Shown here: positions 62,188 to 64,000 of the stretch, in pieces | Numbering within the stretch: position 1 is the stretch's first letter | Layout of the letters: every line of letters starts with the position of its first letter | NCBI GenBank assembly: GCA_002319075.1 | Contig: NVQB01000001.1 | Coordinates: 5,456,001-5,520,000, forward strand | DNA from: Sphingobacteriaceae bacterium | Lineage (GTDB): Bacteria; Bacteroidota; Bacteroidia; B-17B0; Aurantibacillaceae | DNA: 64,000 bases | Reading direction: 5' to 3' | Notes under the pieces: model-generated | The model's database searches: none | What the model saw: only the letters and a program-made list of their open reading frames with translations | Told to the model about the DNA's origin: nothing | Translations under genes and position numbers: made by a program

Positions 62188-62352
62188 ATGAGTAAGAAAA
62201 ATTCTATTATATTTGATTTACCGCCAACATTACAAAAGGTAATGCAATCGTGTAAAATTCGCCAGATTGGAGGAAGAAAGGTAATGGTATAAGGTAATTA
62301 TGGGAAAGCCGTTGGACGACTACTGGAAAAACTTAAAGAACAAAAACATTAG
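62188..62352 (+). pseudogene. Remnant of a small gene with one in-frame stop
   Basis: From ATG 62188 a frame codes MSKKNSIIFDLPPTLQKV and continues for 34 residues to a TAA at 62290-62292. The same frame then continues GNYGKAVGRLLEKLKEQKH to a TAG at 62350-62352. The uniform composition across the stop suggests a small helical protein broken by one mutation. Two tiny genes or chance are also possible. It marks the start of the accessory tail and fills most of the 261-nt gap. Confidence 0.35.
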
Positions 62353-62373
62353 GACAACAATACATAAAATCTA

Positions 62374-63393
62374 ATGAAAGGTAATTCTGCTCTTTTCACT
62401 CTTGTAATTATTGTTGCAATAATCGCATTCATAATAAAGGTCGTTATATCGGTAGTAAGTTCTCTATTGCTTCCAATTGGCATCACTGTATTAGTGGCCG
62501 GTGTGTTGACGTTATCGTATATAGTTTATAGACACTTCTATTTCAATAGTAGCAAATTTTTAAATCTCAAAAGTGACATTCAAAAATATATTAAGAATTG
62601 CAACGACCTGAACAGTCATATTAATGAATTAAAAAGTTCTTTCGTTGACATAAATACATACGACTATGGACAAGGGGAACTCAATGACAACAGTAATTTC
62701 AAATTCAAACGCAAGGAGTGGCAAAATAACATTAAGAATCATCAGATTTATAACTGTTCTGCAGCCGTATGTAAAAGCGCAAGTAATCAACCAATCAAAT
62801 ACCTCTGTAAATATTTCAATATCGAGACAAATGAAGGTACATTAATGAGTTTTGAAACTGTGCTTAATGACTTTGCTGCGGCAGAACAAGGAAAAGAACT
62901 ACTAAGGAATGAAAGAGATTCAATTCTAAGCAACATCAGCGAATCTATTCCGAAATTAATTATGTACTTCAACAAGAACATGGTTATTCGGAAGCTTGGC
63001 TTTGAAAGTTACGATTTTAGCGATTTGTACTTACCTGTCTACACTTTTCAGTATGTGTCTGCGGGTGGCAACAGCTCGACAAAATGTGACATAAAATTAA
63101 ACATCGACAACTTAGAGAACTTGATTTCATATTTAAATGATTTAATTAAATTTAAAAAGAGCGTTCAGGGACAAAGGGCCTTAATGACATCCGCTCTAAG
63201 AGAAAAAATAAAATCAAGAGATAACTTTTGTTGCAAAAAATGCTGCTTATCAATTAGAGATGAAAAGAATTTATTGCTAGAGATTGACCATGTTATTCCG
63301 CTTTCAAAAGGCGGTATTACATCTGAAGACAATTTGCAAACTCTTTGTTGGAAATGCAATCGGACTAAAGGTTCAAAAATTGAAAACACATAA
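62374..63393 (+). CDS. Membrane-anchored HNH endonuclease-like protein
   Basis: The 339-residue protein has two N-terminal hydrophobic helices (~5-30 and ~33-52), a middle region (~60-260) with no recognised domain and a C-terminal HNH domain (~280-339): CCKKCCLSIRDEKNLLLEIDHVIPLSKGGITSEDNLQTLCWKCNRTKGSK, with CxxC pairs, the DH of the catalytic core and the final HNH Asn. HNH enzymes cut DNA; an inner-membrane anchor suggests a role at DNA entry, such as defence, but that is inference. It lies in the accessory tail next to an attC-like element. Confidence 0.7.
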   Translation: MKGNSALFTLVIIVAIIAFIIKVVISVVSSLLLPIGITVLVAGVLTLSYIVYRHFYFNSSKFLNLKSDIQKYIKNCNDLNSHINELKSSFVDINTYDYGQGELNDNSNFKFKRKEWQNNIKNHQIYNCSAAVCKSASNQPIKYLCKYFNIETNEGTLMSFETVLNDFAAAEQGKELLRNERDSILSNISESIPKLIMYFNKNMVIRKLGFESYDFSDLYLPVYTFQYVSAGGNSSTKCDIKLNIDNLENLISYLNDLIKFKKSVQGQRALMTSALREKIKSRDNFCCKKCCLSIRDEKNLLLEIDHVIPLSKGGITSEDNLQTLCWKCNRTKGSKIENT

Positions 63394-63450
63394 TAAATGT
63401 TTATGCGGACACTTAATCAGACTGAAAACTGTGTGCAACGGCCAACCCAT

Positions 63451-63560
63451 AACGGCAGTCTTGCGTCCATGCCGGGTCTTTTTTGTTTTGGCATTTCGGC
63501 GGACATTAGTACATTTATAACATTGCGGAAGCCGGCACGGCGCAAGGCTGCCATACGTTA
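63451..63560. repeat. attC-like imperfect palindrome
   Basis: The left arm AACGGCAGTCTTGCGTCCA-TGCCGG (63451-63475) pairs with the right arm GCCGGCACGG-CGCAAGGCTGCC-ATACGTT (63531-63559), with a ~55-nt T-rich loop. Ends read TAACGG...CGTTAG, like the outer parts of integron attC sites and of attC-like repeats between accessory genes in Bacteroidota. GCGGACAT/GCGGACAC occurs three times nearby. The 226-nt gap 63394-63619 has no gene; no integrase is visible. Confidence 0.5.
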
Positions 63561-63619
63561 GTACCAATTGAGGCGGACATATAACACGACTTGAAGTTTG
63601 ATGAAATTATAAATATACA

Positions 63620-64000
63620 ATGACAAGTCCCAACTGGAAAATTTATAATTGGGTTATTTTATCTTTTCAGGTTTTAATCCTGGTAGTTGGACTTCTCTTT
63701 GGAAAAATCGCGTTCGGTTGGGGCTTAGGTGACTTGTTTTGGTACGGACTCATTATAGTTTCAATTTTGACACAATTAATTTTGACACTGATCTTTAAAA
63801 ATAACTTTAATCGACTTCGCATTTTGACAATTATATTTCTTCTCTTTCTATTCTTCATCTCCCTGAGAGCGACAATATGGCGAGGATCTGAGTATAAATG
63901 GAATGGAAATATATTTTATTCAACTTCTTACGAAACAACTTTCGGGACAATTCCAATCGACTCACGGGACTATTACATTAACCGAGACGGAAAAAAATAG
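63620..64000 (+). CDS. Hypothetical membrane protein at the window edge
   Basis: The 126-residue product is complete; its TAG is the last codon of the window. Three hydrophobic helices (~10-30, ~35-55, ~65-80) precede a polar tail (TIWRGSEYKWNGNIFYSTS). No family was recognised. It follows the attC-like palindrome and looks like a cassette-type orphan gene. Confidence 0.55.
   Translation: MTSPNWKIYNWVILSFQVLILVVGLLFGKIAFGWGLGDLFWYGLIIVSILTQLILTLIFKNNFNRLRILTIIFLLFLFFISLRATIWRGSEYKWNGNIFYSTSYETTFGTIPIDSRDYYINRDGKK

Noticed and set aside
1-64000. CRISPR arrays, tRNA or rRNA genes and intact insertion sequences
   Set aside because: No regularly spaced direct repeats of CRISPR type, no recognisable tRNA or rRNA sequence and no transposase frame were seen.

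Overview
The window is an AT-rich chromosomal segment of a member of the Bacteroidota. Several things point there: type IX secretion (T9SS) C-terminal sorting domains on secreted repeat proteins, TAnnTTTG-type -7 promoter boxes with almost no Shine-Dalgarno sequences, RibBA and L-lysine 6-transaminase of Bacteroidota type, a GH92 alpha-mannosidase, a WG-repeat protein and many lineage-type hypothetical proteins. No rRNA, tRNA, CRISPR array or intact insertion sequence was seen. The genus cannot be fixed from the sequence.

Layout. Positions 1-5243 carry a truncated gene, two OmpA-type envelope proteins and lysine transaminase on the minus strand. Positions 5295-16000 form an envelope and ion-transport block on the plus strand: a small acidic secreted protein, a porin, a complete CzcCBA-type heavy-metal efflux operon, a second small acidic secreted protein, and a SulP transporter overlapping a beta-carbonic anhydrase. 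Positions 16100-29900 mix 3-hydroxybutyrate dehydrogenase, a T9SS-exported protein, a SCO/copper-type pair, two AraC-type regulators, an AI-2E/PqiA pair and small enzymes. Positions 30100-34610 hold a leucine-rich-repeat protein, an ECF sigma factor and a membrane-anchored partner. Positions 34617-41955 hold a Fur-family regulator divergent from a flavoprotein, DNA alkylation repair, a PanD / acyltransferase-like / UbiA operon and two outer-membrane barrels. Positions 42097-48333 hold serC, a WG-repeat protein, a Nudix hydrolase and ribBA. Positions 48485-55801 hold two tandem giant T9SS adhesin-like genes. The right end has a STAS/Fur pair, an NlpC/P60 peptidase, a phosphodiester glycosidase with GH92 mannosidase, and then an accessory tail (membrane-anchored HNH protein, attC-like palindrome, orphan membrane protein).

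The most interesting candidate system is a putative ECF regulon. The LRR gene (30165), the sigma gene (32399) and an OmpA-domain gene 28 kb away (2592, minus strand) share a bipartite upstream motif, TGTATCTTTY-N9/10-TTYAGTTAT, placed exactly 31 nt before the ATG in all three. The sigma partner and the OmpA protein also share an unusual extracytoplasmic module containing [SA]GIPM and SAGM, and all three large proteins have a similar-looking C-terminal region. This suggests one envelope-sensing circuit whose sensor and outputs use the same domain.

Other leads are four 11-bp-phased direct repeats upstream of the metal efflux operon, duplicated hairpins upstream of the porin, two small acidic secreted proteins that appear to start with TTG, a panD-ubiA mini-operon, and an attC-like cassette boundary at the right edge. 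All calls come from reading the sequence by eye; no database or alignment program was used.
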